From assembly GCA_910585345.1 (NCBI GenBank), contig CAJUDS010000014.1, forward strand, positions 1-64,000: DNA of 64,000 nt, read 5' to 3'. This document shows, one piece after another, positions 42,622 to 52,066 of the stretch (its first letter is position 1; each line of letters opens with the position of its first letter). The notes beneath the pieces were generated by a model. The model was not told the DNA's origin and ran no database searches. It saw only the letters and a list, made by a program, of their open reading frames with translations. The translations under genes were made by a program, and so were the position numbers. The stretch comes from an uncultured Lachnospiraceae bacterium. GTDB taxonomy: Bacteria; Bacillota; Clostridia; Lachnospirales; Lachnospiraceae.

Positions 42622-43884
42622 TTACGCTTCCTCTCTATCAGACAAACGCCTGTCCCCACAGTCGCCATAAACCGCCCTGTCAAACATCTCTTTCACTGCA
42701 GGCGCATTTTTTGTCAATTTCTTAATGCTTAAATCCTCTGCTTTATTATTCGCCAGACGAAGATTATTTTCGGACGAAAGCAGCGCTTCCTTTGTCTTTT
42801 GTAAATGCGTAATTGTCTTGTCAATTTCCTCAATGGCAGTTTTAAATTTTTCACTGGCAATCCTGTAATTGCGCGCAAATCCGTCTTTAAAAGCATTCAT
42901 ATTCTCTTCAAACTGACGGATGTCGACCTGCTGATGCTTTGCCTCTTCCAGTTCCTGCCGGTACTGCAGCGAATGGAGCGCCGCATTGCGCAGCAGCGTA
43001 ATCATCGGAATAAAAAACTGCGGACGGATGACATACATCTTCTCATACAAATAAGAAACATCTACGATTCCATTATTATAGAACTCATTGTCAATTTCCA
43101 GCAGAGAAACGAGCACTGCATACTCGCACTTCTTCTCGCGCCTGTCCTTATCAAGCTCTTTTAAAAAGTCCTCGTTTTTATGTTTGGTGGCGGTTTCATC
43201 CATCTCGTTTTTCATTTCAAACATGATGGAAATAAATTCTACCCCCTCCGCCGCCTCCCGGAAAATGAAATCGCCTTTGCTTCCGGTCCGCGCATCATTA
43301 TCTTTTGCAAAATACGCCTTCGGAAACGCCGCCATCCGCAGGGAATTAAACTGGTTCATACAGTGCTGCTCCAGGCTTTCTCCGATCATCTTTGTAGACT
43401 GCCTGGCTTTAAAATCTTTATAATATTTGATCTCTTCTTCTTTCTCCCTCAATTTATTCTCGTATTCTTTTTGCAGAGACTGTTCTTTGCGCTCGTTTTC
43501 CGTCTCCTGCTTTGATAATCGGCCTTTTAGTTCGATAATCTCTGCCTCTTTTTGTGAAATCTCTTTTCCTTTTTCCTGAAGGACTTCCGAAACTGCCAGC
43601 TTCTTCTCCGTCTCGCTGCTTCCAATCCTGGCCATTAACCGTTCAATTTCCTTTTCTTTCTCTGTCAGTTCTGCCGCTTTGGCAGTAAGCTTGCGCTCAA
43701 ACGTTTCCTTCTGTTTCATCTGCGCAAGTTCCAGATCTTTTTCTCTCTTCTCTTCGAAATCTTTTTCCCACTGTTTCAGTTCTTTTTCAAATTCCTTGTC
43801 CCTGACCTGCCGGACTATCTGCGCATAACCGGACTCATCCACTACGAAAACTTCCCCGCAGTGCGGACATTTGATCTCCTGCAT
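42622..43884 (-). CDS. DUF2130 coiled-coil protein
   Basis: 420 aa from ATG 43884, 8 bases after AAGGGA; an ATG two codons earlier is too close. It starts with a CxxC zinc ribbon (MQEIKCPHCGEVFVVDESGY). Residues 30-150 are a charged coiled coil (ELKQWEKDFEEKREKDLELA and similar). The DUF2130 globular part follows (TGSKGDFIFREAAEGVEFIS, then MFEMKNEMDE), resembling a nuclease-like fold. Found in many bacteria; function unproven. The following lipoprotein gene begins at its stop. Confidence 0.85.
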   Translation of the reverse strand: MQEIKCPHCGEVFVVDESGYAQIVRQVRDKEFEKELKQWEKDFEEKREKDLELAQMKQKETFERKLTAKAAELTEKEKEIERLMARIGSSETEKKLAVSEVLQEKGKEISQKEAEIIELKGRLSKQETENERKEQSLQKEYENKLREKEEEIKYYKDFKARQSTKMIGESLEQHCMNQFNSLRMAAFPKAYFAKDNDARTGSKGDFIFREAAEGVEFISIMFEMKNEMDETATKHKNEDFLKELDKDRREKKCEYAVLVSLLEIDNEFYNNGIVDVSYLYEKMYVIRPQFFIPMITLLRNAALHSLQYRQELEEAKHQQVDIRQFEENMNAFKDGFARNYRIASEKFKTAIEEIDKTITHLQKTKEALLSSENNLRLANNKAEDLSIKKLTKNAPAVKEMFDRAVYGDCGDRRLSDREEA

Positions 43885-43890
43885 AACCAT

Positions 43891-44197
43891 CGTCCCTTCT
43901 CAAACAATATGCCATCTAATCCGAAACGCCATCTATATTTTATGGCGTTTTATGCCGGATTCCATTGTATTATAATACACATTCTTTTTGGTAAAATCAT
44001 GCGTAATTTTGATTTTATCACAATATCATCTGTTTTTCCACCTGTCCTGCTTCCATACATGGAAATCAATTATTTGTGCACGAAACAAAAAATTGATTTC
44101 CGTTCCTGTTTCCGTATTCGGGATATAAAAATGGCAGGCATATTCGCCTGCCGCCTCTAATACATTATATAAACGAAATGAAAATGGGGATATCGTT
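43891..44197. promoter_or_regulatory. Divergent intergenic region with three stem-loops
   Basis: Three structures are visible. AAACGCCAT/ATGGCGTTT near 43924-43950 lies in the DUF2130 leader. GGAAATCAATT (44061-44071) pairs with AATTGATTTCC (44091-44101), 11 perfect bp. GGCAGGC/GCCTGCC (44133-44152) precedes the rightward gene. A 12-bp palindrome GTATTATAATAC (43967-43978) holds a TATAAT for the leftward gene. The -35 boxes are weak. Confidence 0.45.
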
Positions 44198-44668
44198 ATG
44201 AGTTCCAGAACCAAAATTGTGGTCCTTCACCTGAAGGAATTGTTGTATACCGGGATTTTTGTCGTACTCGGCGTCCTCTTCGTCGTGCTGCTGGTCATTA
44301 TGTTCCTGCCGGACAAAAAGCAGGAAAAGCAGAGCGCACAGACGGCAAACGCCTACATACCGGGTATCTATACAACTTCCATACAGCTCGGAGGAAGCAC
44401 GGTGGATATCGAAGTGGTGGTCGATGAAAACCATATCAACTCCCTGCGTCTGAATACGCTGGATGAAGCAGTGGCGACCATGTACCCGCTCATCGAGCCG
44501 TCCTTTGATGAATTGGCAAAACAAATCGAAGCCAATCAGTCTCTGGAAGGCATCACATATTCCGATGATAACCGCTACACCTCCATGCTGCTTCTCAATG
44601 CCATCTCACAGTCATTGGAAAAAGCGGCATCCGTCACCAATACGCCGCCCGCGGAGGGGACTGAGTGA
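44198..44668 (+). CDS. Single-pass membrane protein, unidentified
   Basis: 156 aa. A short cytoplasmic start, one membrane helix (ELLYTGIFVVLGVLFVVLLV), then an extracellular domain with YIPGIYTTSIQLGGSTVDIE and SLRLNTLDEAVATMYPLIEP. The GxYT..IQLGGSTVDI stretch faintly resembles an FMN-binding (RnfG-like) domain, but the flavinylation Thr context is absent. GGGGAT precedes the ATG. Convergent with nadE. Function unknown. Confidence 0.7.
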   Translation: MSSRTKIVVLHLKELLYTGIFVVLGVLFVVLLVIMFLPDKKQEKQSAQTANAYIPGIYTTSIQLGGSTVDIEVVVDENHINSLRLNTLDEAVATMYPLIEPSFDELAKQIEANQSLEGITYSDDNRYTSMLLLNAISQSLEKAASVTNTPPAEGTE

Positions 44669-44711
44669 CATAACCGCTCCGCCCGCGGTCTTACGCCCAA
44701 TGCGCAAACCG

Positions 44712-46622
44712 TTACAGTCTGTCAAGCTCCTCCTGCCATGCAGCCATACTGGCGTCCGACGGCATACGCAGATCTCCTCTGGGGGAGACTGCCACACTGC
44801 CCACCTTGGGCCCGTCCGGCAGACAGGAGCGTTTGAACTGCTGTGTAAAAAACCTGCGGTAAAATGTCCGCAGCCATTTTAGAATGACGGTATTTTCATA
44901 CATGCCGTCAAACGCAGCGGACGCAAGCCGGTATATTTTGGCCGGAGAAAAGCCAAACCGCAGCATATAATACAGAAAGAAATCATGCAGCTCATATGGC
45001 CCCACCAGATCTTCTGTCTTCTGTGAAATTTCTCCATCCACAGGAGGCAGAAGCTCAGGACTCACCGGCGTATCCAGCACATCCAGAAGTACCTTTCTCA
45101 GCTCTTCCCTCCCGCATACATCCGCGTAGTATCTCACAAGATGACGTACCAGCGTCTTGGGCACGCCCGCGTTCACGCCGTACATAGACATGTGGTCGCC
45201 GTTATAAGTGGCCCAGCCCAGAGCAAGCTCAGACATATCGCCCGTGCCAATGACAAGTGCGTTTTCTCTGTTGGCAATATCCATCAACACCTGTGTTCGC
45301 TCTCTCGCCTGCCCGTTTTCATAAGTCACATCATGGTTGTCCGCAAGCTGTCCGATATCATGGAAATGCACGCTGACCGCTTCTTTAATATCCACCTCTT
45401 CCAGCGTCAGTCCCAGCGTCTTCGCCAGCATACATGCATTGTCATAGGTTCTGCCTGTGGTGCCGAAACACGGCATTGTCACTGCAATTATATTTTCGCG
45501 CGCATAAGACAACAGATCAAAAGCGCGCACTGTCACCAACAGCGCAAGCGTGGAATCCAATCCGCCTGAAATGCCGATCACCGCCTTTCGGCATCCCGTA
45601 TGTTCATACCGCTTTTTCAGCCCATATGACTGGATCGACAATATTTCATTACACCGTCTTTCGCGCTCGCCGCGGTCAGAAGGAACAAACGGCAAGGCGG
45701 GAAACGTCCTGCCAAGCTGTGTCTCTTCCTGCTGCGGATAAAAAGAAAGGATCCGGTAGCCATCCTTTCCGGCAGCAGGAAAGGTATTCATGCGCCGCCT
45801 TTCAAAACGCAGACGTTCGATATCCAGCACACCATATAATGTCTCACACGAAAATGTTTTCGTCTGGGCCAGAATGCTGCCATTTTCCGCAATGATATTA
45901 TGACCGCCAAACACAAGGTCCTGCGTGGATTCCCCTTCTCCCGCGCTGCAGTAAATATAGCCTGCCGCCAGCCTGGCGCTCGTTGACTTTACAAGCATTT
46001 CCCTGTATGCGTCCTTACCGATGGTTTCATTCGAAGCCGACAGATTCACAAGCACAGTCGCACCGGCCAATGCGTGGGAGGTGCCCGGCGTATCCGCCGC
46101 CCACAGATCTTCACAGATCTCACAGCCTACTACAAGCCCCTCCATCTCTTCCGCACGAAACAAAATATCCGTCCCAAAAGGAATCTCTTCTCCGTCCCAG
46201 AAAATATTTTCCGCTTTTCTGCTGCCCGGCGTAAAATGCCTTGTCTCATAAAATTCTCCATAAGCGGGAATATGCCGCTTCGGTATCACGGCAAGCAGTC
46301 TGCCGTCTGTCATAACGGCCGCCGCATTATATAACTTCCCTTCCTGCTCCAGCGGAACACCGACAAAAACCAGGGCGTCATACCCTTCCGTACAGGTAAT
46401 CACCTCCCGAAGCTCCTGCCTGGCCTCCTGCAGCAGCCTTTCCTGCAAAAACAGATCGCCGCAAGTATACCCCGTCAGACAGAGCTCCGGAAACACCACT
46501 ATTTTGGCGCCGTTCCCGCAGGCCTCTCTGATCCCTTCGCAAATCATTTGCCCGTTATATACCGGATCCGCCACTTTGATTTTCGGCGTCACCGCTGCAA
46601 CCTTCACAAATCCATGTTCCAT
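44712..46622 (-). CDS. nadE: Glutamine-dependent NAD+ synthetase
   Basis: 636 aa from ATG 46622 (an extension upstream is part of hslO). The N-terminal nitrilase domain has Glu (VVFPELCLTGYTCGD), Lys (VIPKRHIPAYGEFYE) and Cys (VVGCEICEDLWAAD). The C-terminal synthetase has the P-loop VIGISGGLDSTLALLV and TGDMSELALGWATYNGDHMS. It makes NAD+ from deamido-NAD, glutamine and ATP. Its ATG overlaps the hslO TAA by one base (TAATG), so translation is probably coupled. Confidence 0.96.
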   Translation of the reverse strand: MEHGFVKVAAVTPKIKVADPVYNGQMICEGIREACGNGAKIVVFPELCLTGYTCGDLFLQERLLQEARQELREVITCTEGYDALVFVGVPLEQEGKLYNAAAVMTDGRLLAVIPKRHIPAYGEFYETRHFTPGSRKAENIFWDGEEIPFGTDILFRAEEMEGLVVGCEICEDLWAADTPGTSHALAGATVLVNLSASNETIGKDAYREMLVKSTSARLAAGYIYCSAGEGESTQDLVFGGHNIIAENGSILAQTKTFSCETLYGVLDIERLRFERRRMNTFPAAGKDGYRILSFYPQQEETQLGRTFPALPFVPSDRGERERRCNEILSIQSYGLKKRYEHTGCRKAVIGISGGLDSTLALLVTVRAFDLLSYARENIIAVTMPCFGTTGRTYDNACMLAKTLGLTLEEVDIKEAVSVHFHDIGQLADNHDVTYENGQARERTQVLMDIANRENALVIGTGDMSELALGWATYNGDHMSMYGVNAGVPKTLVRHLVRYYADVCGREELRKVLLDVLDTPVSPELLPPVDGEISQKTEDLVGPYELHDFFLYYMLRFGFSPAKIYRLASAAFDGMYENTVILKWLRTFYRRFFTQQFKRSCLPDGPKVGSVAVSPRGDLRMPSDASMAAWQEELDRL

Positions 46623-47503
46623 TACCGTACCGCCCTTTGCAAAATATCTTTCAATTCCTCTACGGAAAATGTATAATCCCTGTTGCAGAAATGACAATTA
46701 ACCGTCACCGGACTGCCATCCGCGATCATCTCGCCAATCTCCTTTTTCCCGATGCTGATCAGCGCCTTTTCCACACGCCTCTTATCACAGTTGCAGGAAA
46801 ACCGTACGGGCATCGTGCCCTGTATCTCCAAATCCAGACTGCCAAGCAGTCTTTGCAGGATCTGTTCCGGACATTCGCCTGCATCCAGCATCGATGTGAC
46901 CGAACGGATCTGCAGCAGATTTTCTTCCAGCCGCTTCAGTACGCTCTCCTGTGCAAACGGCATAAGCTGGACGATAAAACCGCCTGCCTGCTTTACCGTA
47001 TTGTCTTTGCACATCAGCACGCCCAGACCCACGCTGGACGGCACCTGTTCCGATGTGGCAAAATAATACGTCAGATCTTCTGCAATCTCCCCAGTCTGCA
47101 ATACAGTCTGCCCCACATAAGGCTCTTTTAATCCCATGTCCTTAATTACTCTGAGCACCCCGCTGCCCACACTGCCGCCCACATCCAGCTTGCCTGCAGC
47201 ATTTGGCGGCAGCATCACATCCGGACGCTGCACATATCCTTTCACACTGCCTTTCGCATCGGCTGTCACGGTAATACCGCCAATCGGTCCGTCTCCGCTG
47301 ATCTGCAATGTCAGCAGATCGCTTTCCCCTTTCAGCATACTGCCCATCATGCCGCCCGCCGTCAACAGCCGCCCCAAAGCCGCTGTAGCCACCGGGCTTG
47401 TATGGTGCCTGCTTCTGGCTTCCTCCGTCAGTTCTCTTGTTGTCGCCGCAAAAGCCCGGATCTGTGCGTCCGCTGCCGTGGCCCTCACAATATAATCACT
47501 CAT
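46622..47503 (-). CDS. hslO: Redox-regulated chaperone Hsp33
   Basis: 293 aa. Start SDYIVRATAADAQIRAFAAT is typical. The C-terminal zinc center has CNC (FSCNCDKRRVEKALIS) and CHFC (VTVNCHFCNRDYTF); under oxidative stress the cysteines form disulfides and expose the holdase surface. It overlaps the methyltransferase gene by 8 bases and nadE by one, inside a leftward operon with hisC. Confidence 0.96.
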   Translation of the reverse strand: MSDYIVRATAADAQIRAFAATTRELTEEARSRHHTSPVATAALGRLLTAGGMMGSMLKGESDLLTLQISGDGPIGGITVTADAKGSVKGYVQRPDVMLPPNAAGKLDVGGSVGSGVLRVIKDMGLKEPYVGQTVLQTGEIAEDLTYYFATSEQVPSSVGLGVLMCKDNTVKQAGGFIVQLMPFAQESVLKRLEENLLQIRSVTSMLDAGECPEQILQRLLGSLDLEIQGTMPVRFSCNCDKRRVEKALISIGKKEIGEMIADGSPVTVNCHFCNRDYTFSVEELKDILQRAVR

Positions 47504-48269
47504 CTGTCCCTTCCCCGCTTTTGCCGTTTTCCATAGCCGTTACAAAAATCCGTTCACTTGTATCCGTTACCGGCCCATTGGTGTCAGCATCCACTGCCGT
47601 CAAAAATATCATACCTGCAGCCGCCAGAAGCCTTACGACCTCTTCCAGCGTATATCCTTTTTGATAATGTGTTTCCGTAAATTTCCGGTACCGTCCGTCT
47701 TCTTCCTCAGCAAAGACTGTCACTTCATATTCGTTGACACACTCGGCTTCATAAAAATAATTTTCCCAGATAAAGCTGCAGCGCTCCCTGTTTTCTGCAA
47801 TCACCGCGTCCCCGATCACCTCTCGGTACTTATAGTCTGTGTTAAAATCAAAGAAAAAAATACCGCCGGGATCCAGATAATTATTTACCAGACGAAATAC
47901 CGTTTCCAGCTCAGACGGCTCCAATAGATAATTGACGCTGTCGCAGGTGCTGACCACCGCTTTGACCGTACCATACAGTTCAAATTCCCGCATATCCTGG
48001 CACAGATATAATATATCATGCCCGGACCTGTCCCTTTTTTCAATGGCCCTGTTTAACATTTCCTGGGAACAGTCAATCCCGATCATATCATATCCTGCCG
48101 CCGCCAAAAGCTCTGTCAGCGTCCCTGTACCGCAGCCCAAATCCAGCACCAGTTCTTTTCCGATCCGGTATTGGTCCAAAATTCCCTGTATCGTGCGGGC
48201 CCACTGCGTATAAGGTGTCTCATCCATAAAGATATCATAAAATCCTGCAAAATCCGTATATGCTTCCAT
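47496..48269 (-). CDS. Class I SAM-dependent methyltransferase
   Basis: 257 aa. SAM-binding motif I is VLDLGCGTGTLTELLAAAGY, followed by IGIDCSQEMLNRAIEK and AVVSTCDSVNYLLEPSELE. The C-terminal half is strand-rich and may give specificity. Substrate unknown; such genes are often beside hslO in Lachnospiraceae-like genomes, which is recollection rather than evidence. Its ATG overlaps the preceding stop (TAATG). Confidence 0.85.
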   Translation of the reverse strand: MEAYTDFAGFYDIFMDETPYTQWARTIQGILDQYRIGKELVLDLGCGTGTLTELLAAAGYDMIGIDCSQEMLNRAIEKRDRSGHDILYLCQDMREFELYGTVKAVVSTCDSVNYLLEPSELETVFRLVNNYLDPGGIFFFDFNTDYKYREVIGDAVIAENRERCSFIWENYFYEAECVNEYEVTVFAEEEDGRYRKFTETHYQKGYTLEEVVRLLAAAGMIFLTAVDADTNGPVTDTSERIFVTAMENGKSGEGTDE

Positions 48270-48769
48270 TAATGAACCAGAGCCCCCAGCAGTCCGTAAG
48301 ACACGATCGACATAATAATCGTTGCCATGGCAATCCCCAGCAGAACTGCCAAAACCGCCTTCTTAAAATCCACTTCCAGAAGCGCCGCGATCAACGAACC
48401 CGTCCACGCCCCCGTGCCGGGCAGCGGTATGCCTACAAAAAGCACCAGTCCCCAAAATTCATATTTTCTGATACTGTCGCTTTTCCCCATGGCGCGCTTT
48501 TCCAGCTTTTGAATGACCGCGCCAATCAGCGGTACATTCCGCAGCAGTTTGAAGATTCTGCGGATAAACAACAGGATAAACGGCACCGGAATGACATTTC
48601 CCACGATGCAGATCGGCACAGCCGCTGTGATCGGCACCTGCAGCAGCGACGCAGCGATCAGGCCGCCGCGCAGCTCCAGAATCGGAATCATGGAAATGAT
48701 AAAAATTACCAGTTCCCTCGAAATGTACGCCCCCAGCGTCTGTGTAAACCATACGACCAAACTTTCCAT
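48269..48769 (-). CDS. Small multidrug export protein family (COG2426)
   Basis: 166 aa with four to five hydrophobic helices. Family features are ELVIFIISMIPILELRGGLI, then GKSDSIRKYEFWGLVLFV and the hallmark PLPGTGAWTGSLIAALL. The family name is historical and transport is not well proven. It follows hisC by 17 bases and overlaps the next gene by one base. Confidence 0.83.
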   Translation of the reverse strand: MESLVVWFTQTLGAYISRELVIFIISMIPILELRGGLIAASLLQVPITAAVPICIVGNVIPVPFILLFIRRIFKLLRNVPLIGAVIQKLEKRAMGKSDSIRKYEFWGLVLFVGIPLPGTGAWTGSLIAALLEVDFKKAVLAVLLGIAMATIIMSIVSYGLLGALVH

Positions 48770-48786
48770 AGTATTCTCCCGTATCC

Positions 48787-49839
48787 TTACTTTATGTAAT
48801 CTTTCAAAAATGCAAGCAGCGCACGCATCTCTTCGTCCGTGCCAATACTGATGCGCAGATAATTGTCAATCCCCGGTTTCCGAAAATACCTGACATAAAT
48901 ACCGCTCTCTTTCAAAGCGGCAAACAATTTCTCTGCCGGTACATGCGCATGCGCCGCAAAAATAAAATTGCTCTTCGAATCCGCAAATGAAAATCCGAGC
49001 CTGCGCAGTTCCTCCTTCGTCCGCTCCCTTGTGTCAATCACCTTCCGTATATGCTGCTGAAAATACGCCTCATCCGCAATGGCAGCCACGCCCGCGCGCA
49101 GCGAAGGCAGATTCATCGTATAAGAATTAAACGAAAACTTCGCATCATGCAGGTAAGAGAGCAGCTTTTCTCCGGCAAGCGCATATCCAATCCGCATCCC
49201 CGCCATGGAACGGGATTTGGAAAAGGTTCTGACTATCATCAGATTTTCATACTGTTTCAGCAACGGCAGCGCGCTCACGCCGCCAAAATCAATATAAGCC
49301 TCATCTACAATAACCACAACATCCTGATTGGCCTTGACGATCGCCTCCACCGTATCCAGACTTTCCAGTACCCCTGTCGGCGCATTGGGATTTGGAAAAA
49401 TAACGCCGCCGTTTTCACAGAAATAATCCGCCGGGTTAATGGTGAAATCCGCCTGCAAAGGTTTTGTCCTGTAGGGAATCCGGTACAACTGGGCCCATAC
49501 ATCGTAAAAGGAATAGGTAATATCCGGGAACAAAATCGGCTTGCCGCTCTGGAAATATGTGAGAAAAGACATGGCCAGCACATCATCGGATCCCACGCCA
49601 ACAAAAACCTGTTCCGTTTTCACACCATGATAGGAGGCAAGACTCTGGCGCAGGGAAACGGCATCCGGATCCGGATACAACCGGTATTCCTCCGGCCTGA
49701 TCTGCCTGACCGCTTCCAAAACACCCGGCGCCGGCGGATAGGGATTTTCATTGGTATTCAGCTTTATGATATCCTGCCGGCCCGGCTGTTCCCCCGGCGT
49801 ATACGGAACTACTCTTCTTACATTTTTTTCCCAGTTCAT
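48787..49839 (-). CDS. hisC: Histidinol-phosphate aminotransferase
   Basis: 350 aa from ATG 49839 with AAGGAG upstream; an upstream in-frame ATG has no ribosome site. PLP lysine is in TFSKSRSMAGMRIGYAL. Other features: IKLNTNENPYPPAPGVLEAV and VDEAYIDFGG. It transfers amino groups in histidine synthesis; no other his gene is in the window, so it is an isolated copy and might also act on aromatic or other amino acids. First of the hisC-nadE leftward series. Confidence 0.93.
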   Translation of the reverse strand: MNWEKNVRRVVPYTPGEQPGRQDIIKLNTNENPYPPAPGVLEAVRQIRPEEYRLYPDPDAVSLRQSLASYHGVKTEQVFVGVGSDDVLAMSFLTYFQSGKPILFPDITYSFYDVWAQLYRIPYRTKPLQADFTINPADYFCENGGVIFPNPNAPTGVLESLDTVEAIVKANQDVVVIVDEAYIDFGGVSALPLLKQYENLMIVRTFSKSRSMAGMRIGYALAGEKLLSYLHDAKFSFNSYTMNLPSLRAGVAAIADEAYFQQHIRKVIDTRERTKEELRRLGFSFADSKSNFIFAAHAHVPAEKLFAALKESGIYVRYFRKPGIDNYLRISIGTDEEMRALLAFLKDYIK

Positions 49840-49884
49840 TTCCCGTCTCCTTTTTTTGTAAACTGCAGACATCTAAGTTCCATA

Positions 49885-50142
49885 CTAACAAATTTTTCCT
49901 TCTATTGCAATCACTAACTGCACCGTAGCAATCCGGCTTCTGCCGCTTACATCCACCCTGATGGGCATATCCCGGTGCCGCATGTAGAAAAAGCGGGAAG
50001 GCACTAGAATAAACACCCCCGTGACAGACAGCCGACGCTGCCTTTCCTGGATGTACGCGGTATATCCACCTTCTTCCCTGATAACCGCGCATTTCCCCAG
50101 ATAAACCTGTTCCCCCGTCTCTGTCTTTGTGTATAGCTTCAT
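49885..50142 (-). CDS. Short conserved hypothetical protein
   Basis: 85 aa from ATG 50142, which has GGCGGGG upstream. An alternative start at 50166 (AAGGAAAGG upstream) would add eight residues. The sequence is strand-rich: MKLYTKTETGEQVYLGKCAV, then LSVTGVFILVPSRFFYMRHR and SRIATVQLVIAIEGKIC. No signal or helix. It lies 45 bases before hisC and probably shares its transcript. Not recognised. Confidence 0.6.
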   Translation of the reverse strand: MKLYTKTETGEQVYLGKCAVIREEGGYTAYIQERQRRLSVTGVFILVPSRFFYMRHRDMPIRVDVSGRSRIATVQLVIAIEGKIC

Positions 50143-50269
50143 ACATCCCCGCCGGAAGTTTTTCATTGACATCATCCTTTCCTTATTTTACACTTTTTTC
50201 ATACTGATACGTTAAGTTTCATTGATCCCACGCGGAAATAACTATTCCGCCATACCCAGGAGCCAACTT

Positions 50270-52066
50270 ATGCGACAAATATCCCGACCGAAAAATTTTA
50301 AAACTGCCATCCTGCTGCCCGCTGCCTTTCTGGCTGCCTGGGCCTGCGTGCGGGCCTGCGCCGTCACGACCTTCCATCTGATGGGAGGCCTGCTTTTCCT
50401 CATGTATCTGCTGCTTGGCAGACAGTTCCTGAAATGGAAAAAGGCATCCGACTCACCTGCCGTTTATAAGCGGACTGCCCTTGCGCTCGCCTGCCTGTTT
50501 ACACTGTTCTATCTGTCTGCCGACTATGAAGCATTGCTGCATGGTCTGGACAGCCTTCTATTCCGTCTGGGCCATATCCTGCTCATCGGTCTGGGGCTTT
50601 TGTGTATTTTTTATGTATTGCTGCTGTCTTTTTTTGTGTGGATGACCGATCTGCCTGTTTTTTCCCCGCAAGAGCAGGAGGGCTCCCGCTTTTACCAAAA
50701 CCTGCCGCGGCTGTCCTTCTTCTTCTGCCTGCTCTGCTGGCTGCCTTACCTGTTTTCCAACTATCCCGGCGTCATGACTGTCGACAGCCTCAACCAGTAC
50801 GGACAGATCATTGGGCAGCTTCCCATGAGCAACCATCACCCATGGGTGCATACCCAGCTGATCGGATTCTTTTACCGGATTGGTATGCGGCTGACAGACG
50901 ACCCCGTCACCGGACTGGGCCTTTTCACCATATTCCAGATGTTTGTGATGGCGGGTATTTTTGCCTGGCTGACAGACACCTTCGTAAAACTGCGGGTGCG
51001 GACAGGATTTTGCCTGGCTGTTATTGCTTTCTATGCCCTTCTTCCGTACAATGCCCTCTATATGGTAACGATGTGGAAGGACATCCTCTTTTCCGGTATG
51101 ACGCTATTGTTCTCCATCGCGCTACTGCGTTTTCTTTTATCTGCCTGTCACCCTGCTTTTCCGGTGACCGTATCTGCCCGCCTTTTGTATCTGCTTTCCG
51201 GTTTCTGCATGTGCTGTTTCCGATCCAACGGTTTTTATGCCTTTCTGGCCACGCTTCCTTTCCTGCTGTTTTGTTTCCGGAAACAGTGGAAAATGCACCT
51301 GCTGCTGAACCTGGGCATCCTCCTGTCCGTCCTGCTGGTCAAAGGCCCTGTCATGACCGCCTGCCAGGTGGCGTCTCCTGATTTTGTGGAATCCCTCTCG
51401 ATCCCCATCCAGCTTGCCGCCAGAGTCTATGCGGACGGGGAAACGGTAGACGAAACAGAAAACGAAATGTGGAACCGCATCGTCGATACCGGGCGGATCG
51501 CAGAGACATATGAATCCTTCTGCTCCGATCATATGAAAAATCTGATCCGCCAGGGCGACCAGGCATACCTGGAAGCGCATAAAGCCGATTATCTCAAGCT
51601 CTGGATTCGGTTTGGCCTGGAACATCCCGGCGCATATCTGCGCGGCTATATCGATGCAACAAAAGGATACTGGTATCCGGACGTGCCCAATCGGATCGGA
51701 TTAGATGAAAGAATTGCCGAAAATCCCTACGGGCTGACAGCAAGACCGCTGCTGCATAACCCGGTTACGATCAAAATCAGAGAAATTGTCTTTAAACTGC
51801 CTGACATGGTGCCTATCTACGGTCTGTTGTTCAGCCTCGGCGCTATGTTCTGGCTTTGTATCGCGCTGGCCGGGAAAACGTTTGTCTCCGGCGTCCGCAA
51901 AAACCTGCTCGTCTTTCTGCCCAACGCGGCAATTATGGCGACCCTGTTTCTTGCAACCCCGGTCAACAACGAATTCCGTTACGCCTATTCCATGCTGCTG
52001 TCCATACCGTTGTTCATCCTCTGCGCGCTGCTGCGCGGCGGCAGAGAAGAAACAGCAGCACACTGA
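50270..52066 (+). CDS. DUF6020-like polytopic membrane protein
   Basis: 598 aa from ATG 50270 with AGGAG 7 bases upstream; an in-frame start at 50222 is weaker. About 12 hydrophobic helices, with WLPYLFSNYPGVMTVDSLNQ and GQLPMSNHHPWVHTQLIGFF in an extracytoplasmic loop near residues 170-205. The fold resembles GT-C type glycosyltransferase-like membrane proteins, supported by the neighbouring YfhO gene. DUF6020 is the likely family. Its 3' end overlaps the oppositely oriented YfhO gene by 53 bases. Confidence 0.8.
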   Translation: MRQISRPKNFKTAILLPAAFLAAWACVRACAVTTFHLMGGLLFLMYLLLGRQFLKWKKASDSPAVYKRTALALACLFTLFYLSADYEALLHGLDSLLFRLGHILLIGLGLLCIFYVLLLSFFVWMTDLPVFSPQEQEGSRFYQNLPRLSFFFCLLCWLPYLFSNYPGVMTVDSLNQYGQIIGQLPMSNHHPWVHTQLIGFFYRIGMRLTDDPVTGLGLFTIFQMFVMAGIFAWLTDTFVKLRVRTGFCLAVIAFYALLPYNALYMVTMWKDILFSGMTLLFSIALLRFLLSACHPAFPVTVSARLLYLLSGFCMCCFRSNGFYAFLATLPFLLFCFRKQWKMHLLLNLGILLSVLLVKGPVMTACQVASPDFVESLSIPIQLAARVYADGETVDETENEMWNRIVDTGRIAETYESFCSDHMKNLIRQGDQAYLEAHKADYLKLWIRFGLEHPGAYLRGYIDATKGYWYPDVPNRIGLDERIAENPYGLTARPLLHNPVTIKIREIVFKLPDMVPIYGLLFSLGAMFWLCIALAGKTFVSGVRKNLLVFLPNAAIMATLFLATPVNNEFRYAYSMLLSIPLFILCALLRGGREETAAH

